Of a stretch of DNA of 18,426 nucleotides, positions 6,193 to 14,106 are shown in pieces. This stretch comes from Nitrososphaerota archaeon. Its GTDB lineage: Archaea > Thermoproteota > Nitrososphaeria > Nitrososphaerales > CADDZS01. The stretch is taken from the NCBI GenBank assembly GCA_027314685.1, contig DAHVAI010000154.1, forward strand, positions 1 through 18,426. The letters are read 5' to 3'. Position 1 is the first letter of the stretch. Every line of letters begins with the position of its first letter. The notes under the pieces were generated by a model. The model had not been told where the DNA came from. It was given only the letters and a program-made list of their open reading frames with translations, and ran no database searches. The translations under genes were made by a program, and so were the position numbers.

Positions 6193-7608
6193 GTGAAAAA
6201 AATGCAAGTAGAAGATACTGAAAGTAAAGAAAAGCCAAGCTTCGATTCCCTTAATCTGAAGCACGAAATCCAGAGGAGTCTGCGCGAGATAGGATATGGG
6301 TCGATGTTCCCCATCCAAGCTCAGTCAATCCCCCCACTTATCCAAGGAAAAGATGTCATCGGACAAGCGCACACCGGTTCCGGAAAGACCGCGGCGTTTG
6401 CGATACCTATCATCGAGAAGGTGGATCAATCGAAACCATACGTCCAAGCGTTGGTGATTGTCCCTACGAGAGAGCTTGCGCTGCAAGTGACGGATGAGTT
6501 CAACAAGATAGCTAGACACCTGCCGATCAGAGCGTATTCAATCTATGGCGGCCAGTCGATCACGCCTCAGATAGAGAGGCTCACCAAGAAGACTCCACAG
6601 ATCGTGGTTGCTACACCCGGTCGCCTGATAGACCACATGGAACGGGGAACCATCGATTTCCAGGATGTCAAATTCGTGGTTCTAGACGAGGCAGATAGGA
6701 TGTTGGACATGGGTTTCATAGATGACATTGACTACATAATGCGACAGATCCCCAACGGCAGTCAGACCGCACTTTTCTCAGCAACAATGCCGAAAGAAAT
6801 TCTACGCCTGTCTCACAAGTACATGAATCACCCCGTGAACGTACTTGTAGACAGCGACGAGTTATCGGTTAATGAAATTGACCAGTCATACGCGATTGTG
6901 GACGAGCGCTCCAAGTTCCAGGCTCTTGTAGAATACATTAGAAAGAGTCAGATTTCTTCAGGAATAGTATTCTGCGCCACGAAGATCAAAACACAAAGAC
7001 TCGCCGAGCGCTTGCAAGTACAAGGCTTTCGCGCCGCACCAATTCATGGCGATCTGTCACAGAACCGAAGGGAACATGCGATGCGTAACTTCAGAGAAGG
7101 AAGAATTGAGCTGCTAGTTGCAACCGATGTCGCTGCGAGAGGAATTGACGTCCCGGAAGTAGGGCACGTCATCAACTACGACGTACCACAGGATCCCCTG
7201 ACATACTTCCATAGAATAGGTCGCACGGCAAGAGCAGGAAGGGCAGGCAAGGCTATTTCACTTGTGGCCAACTCCGAATATCCTGACTTTAGCCGGATAG
7301 TAGGCATGACTGAGGCGCAGATCCTGAAGGTAACAGACATTCTCCCAGCCGGTTACAAGCCTCCCGCGGAAAGTCCGAAAACGCATTTCTCAGACCATAG
7401 AGGTGGCAGAAGGTTCCAAAGAGACCATCATCAACCATTCAGAAGAAATGATCAAGGTGGTGAAAGGGGACGAGGATTCAGTTTCACCGAAAAAGTTTCC
7501 GAAGGTCAGGGTCACTTTGAACATCGCGAGAACAAGCCCTCACTCGACAAGAATAGACCTCAGGATTCTCGCAACTTTAGGCGCCCTCGAAAGCATTACG
7601 GGCACTAG
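6193..7608 (+). CDS. DEAD-box ATP-dependent RNA helicase
   Basis: A 471-residue superfamily 2 RNA helicase with all core motifs: Q-motif region with Q42, motif I AHTGSGKT (59-66), PTRELA (91-96), GG and TPGR (141-144), motif II DEAD (165-168), SAT (196-198), and motif VI HRIGRTARAG (340-349). It unwinds RNA duplexes and remodels RNA-protein complexes in the cytoplasm. The last roughly 80 residues are a hydrophilic, Arg/Gly/His-rich tail (GGRRFQRDHHQPFRR, GGERGRG), which probably gives non-specific RNA binding. The start is GTG 6193, or ATG 6202 three codons later; both leave the core intact. The long structured upstream region suggests post-transcriptional or cold-responsive control, as seen for other DEAD-box genes. 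Confidence 0.95.
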   Translation: MKKMQVEDTESKEKPSFDSLNLKHEIQRSLREIGYGSMFPIQAQSIPPLIQGKDVIGQAHTGSGKTAAFAIPIIEKVDQSKPYVQALVIVPTRELALQVTDEFNKIARHLPIRAYSIYGGQSITPQIERLTKKTPQIVVATPGRLIDHMERGTIDFQDVKFVVLDEADRMLDMGFIDDIDYIMRQIPNGSQTALFSATMPKEILRLSHKYMNHPVNVLVDSDELSVNEIDQSYAIVDERSKFQALVEYIRKSQISSGIVFCATKIKTQRLAERLQVQGFRAAPIHGDLSQNRREHAMRNFREGRIELLVATDVAARGIDVPEVGHVINYDVPQDPLTYFHRIGRTARAGRAGKAISLVANSEYPDFSRIVGMTEAQILKVTDILPAGYKPPAESPKTHFSDHRGGRRFQRDHHQPFRRNDQGGERGRGFSFTEKVSEGQGHFEHRENKPSLDKNRPQDSRNFRRPRKHYGH

Positions 7609-7648
7609 GCACTTTACCGAATAGCCGAACACTAGAAAAGACAACGCG

Positions 7649-7679
7649 GGAACGAGAGTCCGACTCGCGCTCTCGTTTC
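7649..7679 (+). terminator. Hairpin terminator after the helicase gene
   Basis: AACGAGAG (7651-7658) pairs perfectly with CTCTCGTT (7670-7677), extended by a G-T wobble and a G-C pair to 7649/7679. An 11-base loop is enclosed and the T-rich tttcttata follows. The T-rich tail also forms the aroE TATA box, so the two elements share bases. Confidence 0.6.
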
Positions 7680-7687
7680 TTATATAG
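7679..7687 (+). promoter_or_regulatory. TATA box of aroE
   Basis: The sequence cttatatag is centred about 26 bp upstream of the ATG at 7709, so aroE is probably transcribed leaderless. Confidence 0.65.
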
Positions 7688-7708
7688 TAAGTATGAAAGA
7701 GTCGGTAT

Positions 7709-8578
7709 ATGCAACGACATGAAGAAGCTCCAAAGCGCTTCTTTCTCATAGGTTCCCACATCGAAAAATCTCTCTCTCCTGCGATGCATAATGCCGCTCT
7801 GAAGAAACTGGGAATCTTTGGCGTGTACGAGCTCCATCAGATTCCCGAGAAGGAGTTTCATTCCGAGATGAAGCTAATCAAAAATCAACCGGATTTGGTT
7901 GGCTTCAACGTAACTACCCCATACAAAGAATTGGTGTTACCCTACATCAGTAGAATGGATTCACGTTCAAGAGTGATCGGTGCAGTCAACACCGTGAAGA
8001 TCCTGTCCGACGGCAGAATGGTCGGTTACAACACTGATGTGGACGGAATTCTGGTTTCATTGAAAAGCCTCGATGTATCAGTGAATTCTAGGGCTGTAAT
8101 CTTAGGTGCAGGTGGAGCGGCGAGAGCATGTGCTTATGCGCTTCTAAAAAGAGGTTGTGTTTCCCTGGTTATACTAAACAGGTCGAGTGCCCACGGATTA
8201 AGACTACACCGAGACTTTTCCAGACAATTTCGCACATCAGAAATCAGAACTGCAACTCTGAACAGGAAAAATGTAGAAAGAGAGCTTGGAAATTGCGATC
8301 TTTTGATCAATGCGATCGCGAACCCCTTCCCCATAGAAATCGAGTTTAACAAGGCAAACATCGGTATGCGATTTTTTGATCTCTGGTACGGCAAACCCAC
8401 CAGCGTGCTCCAGAGAGCGCGCAAGTCTCATGTGAAGTCAATTGACGGCCTATTGATGCTGTCAGAACAGGCTGCAAAGTCGTTGGAAATCTGGACGGGA
8501 AAACGCGCGCCTAGGAAGACAATGTATCTTGCGGGAAAGAGAGCCTTGTCTAGACAAGCTCACGTCGCATCTGCCTGA
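7709..8578 (+). CDS. aroE: Shikimate dehydrogenase
   Basis: A 289-residue enzyme reducing 3-dehydroshikimate to shikimate with NADPH, step four of the shikimate pathway. Motifs in order: the shikimate-binding SLSPAMHN (21-28), NVTTPYK (67-73) with catalytic K73, GAVNTV (91-96), YNTDVDG (107-113) with catalytic D110, the nucleotide loop GAGGAAR (133-139), the NRS clamp (157-159), and C-terminal DGLLMLSEQAA. Length is normal. ATG 7709 is fixed by a TATA box 26 bp upstream. It lies alone on the plus strand while the other aro genes run toward it on the minus strand. Its last 29 bp overlap the end of tyrA in antisense. Confidence 0.95.
   Translation: MQRHEEAPKRFFLIGSHIEKSLSPAMHNAALKKLGIFGVYELHQIPEKEFHSEMKLIKNQPDLVGFNVTTPYKELVLPYISRMDSRSRVIGAVNTVKILSDGRMVGYNTDVDGILVSLKSLDVSVNSRAVILGAGGAARACAYALLKRGCVSLVILNRSSAHGLRLHRDFSRQFRTSEIRTATLNRKNVERELGNCDLLINAIANPFPIEIEFNKANIGMRFFDLWYGKPTSVLQRARKSHVKSIDGLLMLSEQAAKSLEIWTGKRAPRKTMYLAGKRALSRQAHVASA
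8545..8558. repeat. 14-bp perfect palindrome in the aroE-tyrA overlap
   Basis: CTTGTCTAGACAAG is fully self-complementary. It contains the tyrA stop codon (TAG at 8552-8550, minus strand) and is coding within aroE. It lies inside the convergent overlap of the two genes. Confidence 0.6.
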
Positions 8579-9647
8579 AGAAGTTCTCAAACGAGGACTC
8601 GTCTCGGACCAATCTTCGTAACTTCTCGACAGATCTGATTGTATCAGAGAATATGTGGCTCGCGTAAGGGTTTGTCGCCTGTATCTCGTAGTAGACGCGT
8701 TCATTCTCTGCAAGCAGTCGCTTTGAAAGCTCTAGTATGTGATCAAAACTCGGACTGTGGATTTTTGCAGGGAGCTTACTACTCCTGACTGTATCAGCGA
8801 ATATAAGTGCAAGCAAGTGAGGTAGTGTGAGAACGTAGGCCATGAGTCGATCATGATCCTCCATGCTCATTCTGAAAATCCTGTAATGCGGAAACACGTT
8901 TCTTAGAAAGTCGGCCTTTTTGCTCACGTCAATCATACAATTTTCTGCGAAAGCGTTGGTACTGGGGCCAAATAGAGGATGGATCGAAAAAAGCCAAATA
9001 TTTCGAGGCAGCTTCCCAGATGAAACTAAATTCCTAACGCCGTTCTTAACCGAGGAAACTTCCAAGATCCTAACTTTACCGGCCTTTAATTTTGCTAGTT
9101 TCCGAATCAGCTTAGGTGTCTCTCGAATTGGAACCGCTACGATGTGAATATCTGCAGACGTAGCCTCATCAAAGTTCTTTGCAAATCCGATACCAGTCTC
9201 TCGCTCCCATTTACTTGCCAGCCGTGGATCTTCATCATACACAGACACTGCCAACCCGGCTTCAGAAAAGTACGAGGCAAACCATCCGCCCATTCGGCCC
9301 GCACCATAAATCGAAGCAGTCCTGATTCCTTCGCCACGGAGATATTCCTTTATCGGCCCCAAGAACATCTTCTTCCTCTGGACTATCTTCGAATGCACAA
9401 TGAGATCGGTCACAATTTTCCGGGCGAGCTCCCCGTCGAGGCCTTTCTGCCTCGCGTAACGAGTCATTTCAGTTGCGAGTTTCTTTTCTACCTCTTGATT
9501 TTCCACACTAACCCCTGAATTTTCCTTTGCCCTTGCGATAAGCTCAGCAACGTTCTGTCTTGCCAATGCGAGATCGAGAATCGACTTTGTGAGTTCTCGC
9601 ATCTCAGCACGATATTTCTTGAGTGAGTTCAAGCCATCACGCAACAT
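8550..9647 (-). CDS. tyrA: Bifunctional chorismate mutase / prephenate dehydrogenase
   Basis: A 365-residue fusion. Residues 1-93 are an all-helical AroQ chorismate mutase with R13, R30, K41, E54 and Q90 in the positions of E. coli R11, R28, K39, E52 and Q88. Residues from about 108 form a TyrA-type dehydrogenase with the Rossmann loop GAGRMGG (115-121) and SIHPLFGPS further on. It converts chorismate to prephenate and then oxidises it toward tyrosine. ATG 9647 is chosen because it follows the aroC stop by two bases (TAA-AG-ATG); starting at 9719 would overlap aroC by 70 nt and add residues foreign to AroQ. No ACT domain is evident, so feedback control may differ. Last gene of the aro operon. 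By the same ungapped alignment, E. coli D48 and R51 are N50 and V53 here. Confidence 0.9.
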   Translation of the reverse strand: MLRDGLNSLKKYRAEMRELTKSILDLALARQNVAELIARAKENSGVSVENQEVEKKLATEMTRYARQKGLDGELARKIVTDLIVHSKIVQRKKMFLGPIKEYLRGEGIRTASIYGAGRMGGWFASYFSEAGLAVSVYDEDPRLASKWERETGIGFAKNFDEATSADIHIVAVPIRETPKLIRKLAKLKAGKVRILEVSSVKNGVRNLVSSGKLPRNIWLFSIHPLFGPSTNAFAENCMIDVSKKADFLRNVFPHYRIFRMSMEDHDRLMAYVLTLPHLLALIFADTVRSSKLPAKIHSPSFDHILELSKRLLAENERVYYEIQATNPYASHIFSDTIRSVEKLRRLVRDESSFENFFRQMRRELV

Positions 9648-9649
9648 CT

Positions 9650-10759
9650 TTACTTCAAGACTCGCGGCACAAATCCGCCAACGATAGCAAGATCTGCCAA
9701 TACGCAGGCCGTCATACATTCCACGACCGGTACAGCTCGCGGCACAACAGTAGGATCATGCCTTCCAGGCACCACTAGGCTAGATTCTTTCATCGTAACA
9801 ACGTCCAAGGTCTCCTGAGCGGCTGCTATAGATGACGCAGGCTTGAATCCGACGCGGAACACCACCGGCATACCATTGGTCAGTCCTCCGAGAATACCCC
9901 CAGAGTTGTTCGTTTTCGTCACTATCTTACCTTCTGGCGTCGCGACGTACGCGTCGTTGTTCTGTGTACCTTTCAGCTTGGTTCCACCAAAGCCAGATCC
10001 AAATTCTATTCCTTTGACAGCCGGTATCGAAAACATCGCCCTGCTCAAGAGAGACTCTACCGAAGAGAATACTGGTTCTCCCATGCCCACGGGAAGGTTC
10101 AGGACGTTACACTCGACGATACCACCTAGCGAGTCGCCGTGGCCCCTTTCTTCGATAATGAGTTTCTTCATCTTTTCTGCGGCCTGTAAGTCAGGGCATC
10201 GAACTTCGTTTGAATACCTCTTGGAAACAATGTCTTCTTTCGACATTTTTCCAGTTTCGGATCTGACGCCGCCTAACTCAAGTGTGTATGCGAATATCTC
10301 GACCTCCAGAGCTTTTGAGAGAAGTTTCTGGGCAACCGCTCCAGCCATTACAAAACACGCAGTGATTCTCCCAGAAAACCTCCCACCGCCTCTGTAATCA
10401 TTCAATCCTGCGTACTTTACAAAAGCAGGATAGTCAGCGTGACCAGGACGCGGGATATTGACGAACTTGTCATAGTCAGAGCTTCGCTGGTCACCGTTCC
10501 ATATCAACATCGTAATTGGCGCCCCGGTTGTTTTTCCCCCGAATGTTCCAGAAATGATCTCTACGCGATCTTGCTCAGCTCTTTGAGTGGTCACTATGGA
10601 TTGTCCAGGCTTTCTTAGATCGAGGAGTTTTTGGACATCATTCTCAGAAAGGTCCAGTCCCGTTGGACACCCATCGATTACGATGCCAACGCACCTGCCA
10701 TGGCTTTCTCCAAAGCAGGTGATGGCAAACTGTGATCCCATAGTGTTTGGAAGACTCAT
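9650..10759 (-). CDS. aroC: Chorismate synthase
   Basis: A 369-residue enzyme converting EPSP to chorismate, the last shikimate-pathway step, using reduced FMN. Visible signatures: FGESHG (16-21) near the N-terminus, RPGHADY (104-110), DYRGGGRFSGR (121-131) and RHDPTVVPRAVPVVE near the C-terminus. Length is typical. ATG 10759 is chosen because it overlaps the aroA stop as ATGA; the longer frame from 10801 would overlap aroA by 46 nt and add 14 residues before the conserved start. The tyrA gene begins two bases after the stop. The tight junctions indicate translational coupling. Confidence 0.95.
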   Translation of the reverse strand: MSLPNTMGSQFAITCFGESHGRCVGIVIDGCPTGLDLSENDVQKLLDLRKPGQSIVTTQRAEQDRVEIISGTFGGKTTGAPITMLIWNGDQRSSDYDKFVNIPRPGHADYPAFVKYAGLNDYRGGGRFSGRITACFVMAGAVAQKLLSKALEVEIFAYTLELGGVRSETGKMSKEDIVSKRYSNEVRCPDLQAAEKMKKLIIEERGHGDSLGGIVECNVLNLPVGMGEPVFSSVESLLSRAMFSIPAVKGIEFGSGFGGTKLKGTQNNDAYVATPEGKIVTKTNNSGGILGGLTNGMPVVFRVGFKPASSIAAAQETLDVVTMKESSLVVPGRHDPTVVPRAVPVVECMTACVLADLAIVGGFVPRVLK

Positions 10760-12108
10760 CGAGACGCCTCTACTATCCTTAGCGTTTTCTTGTCGTGACA
10801 AAGGAACTGCAGATCTTTCACAAAGTTAGGGTAGGACTTTTTCACGCAATCTGGGTCTGAAACGAAAATCTCACCATACCTTCCTGACAAACCTGCGATA
10901 GCAAATGCCATTAGCATGCGATGATCCTTTTCAGGGTCCATAAGAATAGGTTTTCGGAGAGGCTCTGAAACAACAGATGCGTCAACTTGAAGGGAAGACC
11001 GTCTCTCAATGGTTCTGACTCCGAGCTTTCGCAGCTCGCGCGCGAGTACGGATAACCGATCGCTCTCCTTGTACCTCAAGTGGCGCACATTTGAGATAGT
11101 GATGTCAAACCCCTTGGCAGCTGCGAGTCCAGCAATCGCGGGAACAAGATCAGGCGACTGTTTCATATTCAGGTCAAGGATCCTGGGCGATCTCAACTTG
11201 CCCCTCACGTAAATTGAATTTCCGCTCTGCGTTATGGTGGAACCGAGTCTCCTGGCTATCGAGATCACCTCCGCGTCCGGCTGTGGAAACTTTGCATTGA
11301 TGCCTACCAACTCGGATTCGCCAGAAGCTGCCAGGGTCGCGCAAATTATAGCTGCACCGGCGCTCATATCACCAGGAACCTCAAACTTTCGCCCTTTTTG
11401 GGTCTGATTTCCTCTGACTATGTAGCCTGCTGATCGAGGAAGTTCTTCTACCTTCAAACCAAAGAACGCGAGAACTGCAAGAGTTGCGTCAATGTACGGC
11501 TTTGACACAAGCACTTTCGGATCTTTGAACTTGATCGTAGAATCCCTAGTTGCCCTAGTGCAGGAAATCAGGAGCGAAGATGCGAATTGGGAAGATATAG
11601 AACCATCGATCGTGCAATCACCTCCGTCGATTCCCCCTCCCTTGATGATTACTGGCAGTCTTCCATTCTGCTTCGAATATGAGCATTCAACCCCAAGCTG
11701 CGGCAGAGATTCGAAGATCGCGTGCATCGGGCGCATTGAAAGCGAGTCATCGCCTGAAATCTCAACCGTCGAGCCTTTGCTAGCGAGTGCTGCGTATGCG
11801 ATTGCAAACCTGGCTGTAGTTCCAGATCCCTCCGCGTAAACTTTGATCTTCCTCTTCTTCGACTGCCCCGGTATAATGTGCAGAGACCCTCCTTCATCTC
11901 TGCTTTGCGTAATCTTGCAGCCGAATGCGCGCAGGGCACCAACGCTTGCAAGGATATCATCTGCGAGCTTATCGCCGCACTGAGTAAGCTTCGAGGCACT
12001 TGATCCCAGAGATGCAACAAACAAAGCTCTGTGCACGTAGCTCTTCGACGGCGGTAATCTTAGCCTGGCACCAAACTCCTCTGGAGGGCCACGAACGCAA
12101 AGTTTCAA
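10756..12108 (-). CDS. aroA: 3-phosphoshikimate 1-carboxyvinyltransferase (EPSP synthase)
   Basis: A 450-residue enzyme joining shikimate-3-phosphate and phosphoenolpyruvate. Motifs: LPPSKSYVHRAL (18-29) with K22, S23 and R27; EGSGTTARF (93-101), corresponding to the NAGT-x2-RF loop; the shikimate-phosphate-binding GSISSQFASSLL; and KESDR toward the C-terminus. The family's usual N-A-G-T is G-S-G-T here, a known kind of variation. The start is TTG 12108, seven bases after the aroK stop; the next residues KLCVRGPPEEFGARLRLPPSK fit the family's first strand. The stop overlaps the aroC start (ATGA). Confidence 0.95.
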   Translation of the reverse strand: MKLCVRGPPEEFGARLRLPPSKSYVHRALFVASLGSSASKLTQCGDKLADDILASVGALRAFGCKITQSRDEGGSLHIIPGQSKKRKIKVYAEGSGTTARFAIAYAALASKGSTVEISGDDSLSMRPMHAIFESLPQLGVECSYSKQNGRLPVIIKGGGIDGGDCTIDGSISSQFASSLLISCTRATRDSTIKFKDPKVLVSKPYIDATLAVLAFFGLKVEELPRSAGYIVRGNQTQKGRKFEVPGDMSAGAAIICATLAASGESELVGINAKFPQPDAEVISIARRLGSTITQSGNSIYVRGKLRSPRILDLNMKQSPDLVPAIAGLAAAKGFDITISNVRHLRYKESDRLSVLARELRKLGVRTIERRSSLQVDASVVSEPLRKPILMDPEKDHRMLMAFAIAGLSGRYGEIFVSDPDCVKKSYPNFVKDLQFLCHDKKTLRIVEASR

Positions 12109-12115
12109 GTCGAAT

Positions 12116-13006
12116 CTACTTCCTGAGCTGAACTACGGAGACCGTCAGAATGTTAGCGTTCCCAATTTCAGACCATTTTTTCTTGATTTTATTTACAGTT
12201 CTTAGATCGTCGCAAAAAGCTGCGACCGCGGGGCCCTTTCCCGTTATGCCAGCAGCGTTAGCCCCTTCGCCTAGCGCCAGGGAAATTGGCTCCATGGAAT
12301 ATCCTAGTGAGGCGCATTGAATTATCGAGTTGAGCAGCATCGCAGTGACCAAGTCTCCTCTCAACGCGCATCTGAACGCTTCAAGACTCTCCCCCCGGTA
12401 ACTCGCGTAGTTTTCCGAGTGAATGCTGCTAGTAAGAACCTTTTTCTTCGGCACGAGTATTACCACTCTTGATCCGAGTTTTCGAGGCACTTTGGAGTGT
12501 CTGATCAGCCTAAAATTTGTATTATCGGTGAAGACTAGTCCGCCCAGAAGCGAGGCGGAAGCATCGTCATAAGCACCAGTAAGTGAAGCGCGCGAGTCTT
12601 TCGATGCTCTGCAACTAGATCTCAATATTGAAGTTGAATCGCCCGACCTGGAATAGAGCCCGAAAACTGCTTTTGTTGTTGCAACCGACACAGCGCTCGA
12701 ACTCTTTAGCCCAATCGCCGTAGGAATGTTTGAATCGATATCAATTTTTAGATGTGTCGAAGCAGGCAATCTGGTTCTGAGCGATCTTAGGGCGTACTCG
12801 ACGCTTCTTGCGACAAGTCGATGAGGATCTTGCGCTCCTCCGAATATCTCTGGTTCTTTGGAATTTCCTTCTAGGAACTGTGCTTTGACTCTGCACGTCA
12901 AGTCGATAGCAATTGCAGATCCCCTTCCAGCAGGTATCGCATTAACAATTGAAACCGCAGAATTTGCGCTAGCTTCAGAAACTTTTCTAGTAGGTACGCG
13001 CATCAT
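12116..13006 (-). CDS. aroK: Shikimate kinase, archaeal GHMP type
   Basis: A 296-residue kinase phosphorylating shikimate at O3 with ATP. It belongs to the GHMP superfamily (with homoserine and mevalonate kinases), not the bacterial P-loop AroK family. The GHMP ATP-binding motif P-x3-G-L-x-S-S-x-A is seen in IPTAIGLKSSSAVSVA (94-109), and TGAYDDASASLLGGLVFTDN is the usual archaeal shikimate-kinase segment. The assignment to shikimate over another GHMP substrate rests on length, that segment and its place between aroB and aroA. The start ATG 13006 overlaps the aroB stop (ATGA); the adjacent ATG at 13003 is equally possible. This gene is a strong archaeal marker. Confidence 0.92.
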   Translation of the reverse strand: MMRVPTRKVSEASANSAVSIVNAIPAGRGSAIAIDLTCRVKAQFLEGNSKEPEIFGGAQDPHRLVARSVEYALRSLRTRLPASTHLKIDIDSNIPTAIGLKSSSAVSVATTKAVFGLYSRSGDSTSILRSSCRASKDSRASLTGAYDDASASLLGGLVFTDNTNFRLIRHSKVPRKLGSRVVILVPKKKVLTSSIHSENYASYRGESLEAFRCALRGDLVTAMLLNSIIQCASLGYSMEPISLALGEGANAAGITGKGPAVAAFCDDLRTVNKIKKKWSEIGNANILTVSVVQLRK

Positions 13007-14106
13007 AACTCACCATGCAAAATCTGCAATGATTCAAGAATTAGATCCCTTGAGACAGGAACGAGATAGTTACCATTCCTTGAGTGCATCTTGCCAATTC
13101 TCTCTGGTAGCGCCATCCTGATTGTTGATTTCGCAGCTTTCTTGTCAAGCTTTACAAACTGCATAATCTTGGGGCCATCAATGGTAACGCGAATGCCGAA
13201 AGTCTTGATTACTCTGCGCATTAGATCCGTTTGAATTTCGTGATCCTGTTTCTTGAAAAATCTGAGCTTTTCAGCAATCCATCCCTCGGCAACCATTCCC
13301 AAGATGACTGCCTTACCGTGACTCAATCTATAGTTCGAGGAAGCCTCAAGCGCATGTCCAATCGTGTGTCCGTAGTTTAGGACCGATCGTAGATTTTCCT
13401 CTAGTTCGTCGCTTTCAACCACTTGCGCTTTTATCCTGCAAGTCTGCGGGATCAGTTTTGCTAGCGACCGCGCGTCAAAGGAATCAAGCTGTTCCAATGA
13501 GTGAAAGAGGTTCTTATCAGCGATAATGCCTGACTTTACCATCTCTGCTAGGCCGTTAATAATTTCAGAATCCGGCAATGTATCCAGCGTGGAAGTGTCT
13601 ACTAGCACCGTCTTCGGCTGATAGAAAGTTCCAAGTTGATTCTTCCCCCATTCTGTGTCAACGCCCGTCTTCCCTCCCAGGCTACTGTCTACCTGCGCGA
13701 GAAGGGTTGTGGGCGCCTGGACGTATTCTATTCCCCTCTTAAAGATGGAAGCGACAAACCCTGCAACATCTCCGACAACACCTCCCCCGAGTGCAACAAT
13801 CATCGACTTGCGGTCAAGACCATGATCGCTCAATCGAGAAGCAATTCTGTCACAGGTCCTGAGATTCTTGTTTCGTTCTCCATGCGGGAACGCGATCACG
13901 TGTGTCCGCGCGTACTTTGATAGTTGATCTTCCAGCTTCCCTGCATACAGTTTCGAGACGACGTCATCAGTTACTACTGCAATCGCGCTCGTTCCAGAGA
14001 ATAGTTCTCTTTGCGTCCGGAGCCGCGACAGAAGTCCATCTTCGATTACTATGCGGCAGTTTGCGCTTTTTCGAGCGAATGTGATTTCAAGACCGGCCGT
14101 TTGCAT
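13003..14106 (-). CDS. aroB: 3-dehydroquinate synthase
   Basis: A 367-residue, NAD- and metal-dependent enzyme cyclising DAHP to 3-dehydroquinate. It carries the classical AroB motifs: GGGVVGDVAGFVAS, QAPTTLLAQVDSSLGGKTGVD, EMVKSGII, NYGHTIGHALE and SHGKAVILGM, the last ones supplying metal-binding His and Glu residues. With the DAHP synthase next door this shows the classical route, not the aldolase-type ADTH route used by many euryarchaea. ATG 14106 overlaps the DAHP synthase gene by 20 nt; ATG 14136 would overlap by 50 nt and add ten residues. I prefer 14106. The stop overlaps aroK as ATGA. Confidence 0.93.
   Translation of the reverse strand: MQTAGLEITFARKSANCRIVIEDGLLSRLRTQRELFSGTSAIAVVTDDVVSKLYAGKLEDQLSKYARTHVIAFPHGERNKNLRTCDRIASRLSDHGLDRKSMIVALGGGVVGDVAGFVASIFKRGIEYVQAPTTLLAQVDSSLGGKTGVDTEWGKNQLGTFYQPKTVLVDTSTLDTLPDSEIINGLAEMVKSGIIADKNLFHSLEQLDSFDARSLAKLIPQTCRIKAQVVESDELEENLRSVLNYGHTIGHALEASSNYRLSHGKAVILGMVAEGWIAEKLRFFKKQDHEIQTDLMRRVIKTFGIRVTIDGPKIMQFVKLDKKAAKSTIRMALPERIGKMHSRNGNYLVPVSRDLILESLQILHGEL

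Noticed and set aside
9648..9719. Upstream start for tyrA at 9719
   Set aside because: It overlaps aroC by 70 nt and adds residues not found in AroQ proteins; ATG 9647 follows the aroC stop by two bases.
9843..10397. 184-codon open frame antisense to aroC
   Set aside because: Shadow of a well-conserved gene; Pro/Ser-rich translation without any domain.
10760..10801. Upstream start for aroC at 10801
   Set aside because: It overlaps aroA by 46 nt, while ATG 10759 makes a standard ATGA junction and begins the conserved N-terminus.
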